DNA from: a virus
Length of the DNA stretch: 22,461 nucleotides
Strand: one strand, 5' to 3'
IMG/VR virus record: IMGVR_UViG_3300042882_000571
Span: 1 to 22,461 of that record
Shown here: piece after piece, positions 22,174 to 22,461 of the stretch
How the letters are laid out: each line of letters opens with the position of its first letter
Numbering within the stretch: the first letter of the stretch is position 1
Position numbers and translations under genes: made by a program
The notes under the pieces: generated by a model
What the model saw: the letters and a program-made list of their open reading frames with translations, nothing else
Told to the model about the DNA's origin: nothing
The model's database searches: none

Positions 22174-22461
22174 ATGGACTTTCAACCGAGGGATTTAATC
22201 ACAATAATTGGTGGAGCAGTGTCACTCACTGGCTTGTACTACGCACTTAAGCGCGATGTGGTGAAAGTATCAAGCGCATTAGGCAAAGTCGAATCATATC
22301 ACAAAAGAGAAGTTACTATGCTGTCCGATTCAATCAAAGAAACAAAGGATGAGTTCAACACCAAGCTCAACACCATGAAAGAAGAACAAAACAAAGCCAT
22401 TGATAAGCTTGAAAAAAAGATTGATGTGATTGCTTCACAAAACTTGAGCATCAGCACCAAT
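22174..22461 (+). CDS. Membrane/coiled-coil protein, 3' end cut by window edge
   Basis: This frame opens at an ATG at 22174 and stays open for 96 codons to the right edge, so the C-terminus is missing. It encodes an N-terminal helix (LITIIGGAVSLTGLYYALKR, about residues 8-27), probably one membrane segment. A long charged coiled coil follows (LSDSIKETKDEFNTKLNTMK, then EEQNKAIDKLEKKIDVIA). The layout, small membrane anchor plus coiled coil, resembles XhlA-like or holin-associated proteins near lysis genes. It starts three bases after the spanin-like stop, so it is in the same operon. There is no motif to name it; a second holin or lysis regulator is possible. Confidence 0.6.
   Translation, partial: MDFQPRDLITIIGGAVSLTGLYYALKRDVVKVSSALGKVESYHKREVTMLSDSIKETKDEFNTKLNTMKEEQNKAIDKLEKKIDVIASQNLSISTN

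Overview
The window is part of a tailed double-stranded DNA phage or prophage, most likely a siphovirus infecting a member of the Bacteroidota. The host call rests on the sequence: putative promoters fit the Bacteroidota pattern (TTG, about 19 bases, TAnnTTTG), and the structural proteins resemble families known mainly from Bacteroidota phages. These include the tail-assembly pair, the portal with a MuF-like tail, an XkdF-type protease and an overlapping spanin-like pair. No integrase, recombinase, tRNA, CRISPR array or insertion sequence was seen, and no large terminase lies inside the window.

Layout. Bases 1-1050 hold four small leftward genes (one cut by the left edge, one HTH-like) read from a promoter near 1093-1122. 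From about 1153 rightward there is a sigma-like HTH protein, a cysteine-rich protein and a possible small terminase (1153-2399). The tail module follows (2434-13433): an assembly chaperone with a probable -1 frameshift extension, a large tail/fibre fusion protein, connector-like and distal tail proteins, a 1051-residue hub, a 57-residue membrane protein and the tape measure. The capsid-maturation protease and an unknown 354-residue protein end at a strong terminator (15163-15194). A leftward 43-residue ribbon-helix-helix gene sits alone in the next gap. The head operon then reads scaffold-like protein, major capsid, probable tail tube, small virion protein, portal fused to a MuF-like domain, and connector (15435-20510). 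Lysis genes close the window: holin-like protein, exported peptidase-type lysin, two overlapping spanin-like genes and a membrane/coiled-coil protein cut by the right edge.

How it works together. Two gaps carry the visible control: the face-to-face promoters at 1057-1122 and the RHH gene with its inverted repeat at 15212-15434. Hairpin terminators after the capsid and tube genes probably set their dosage. Homopolymer runs, T9 in the tail chaperone and A11 at the portal/MuF junction, could each yield two products from one gene. The tail module precedes the head module, the reverse of the usual siphovirus order.
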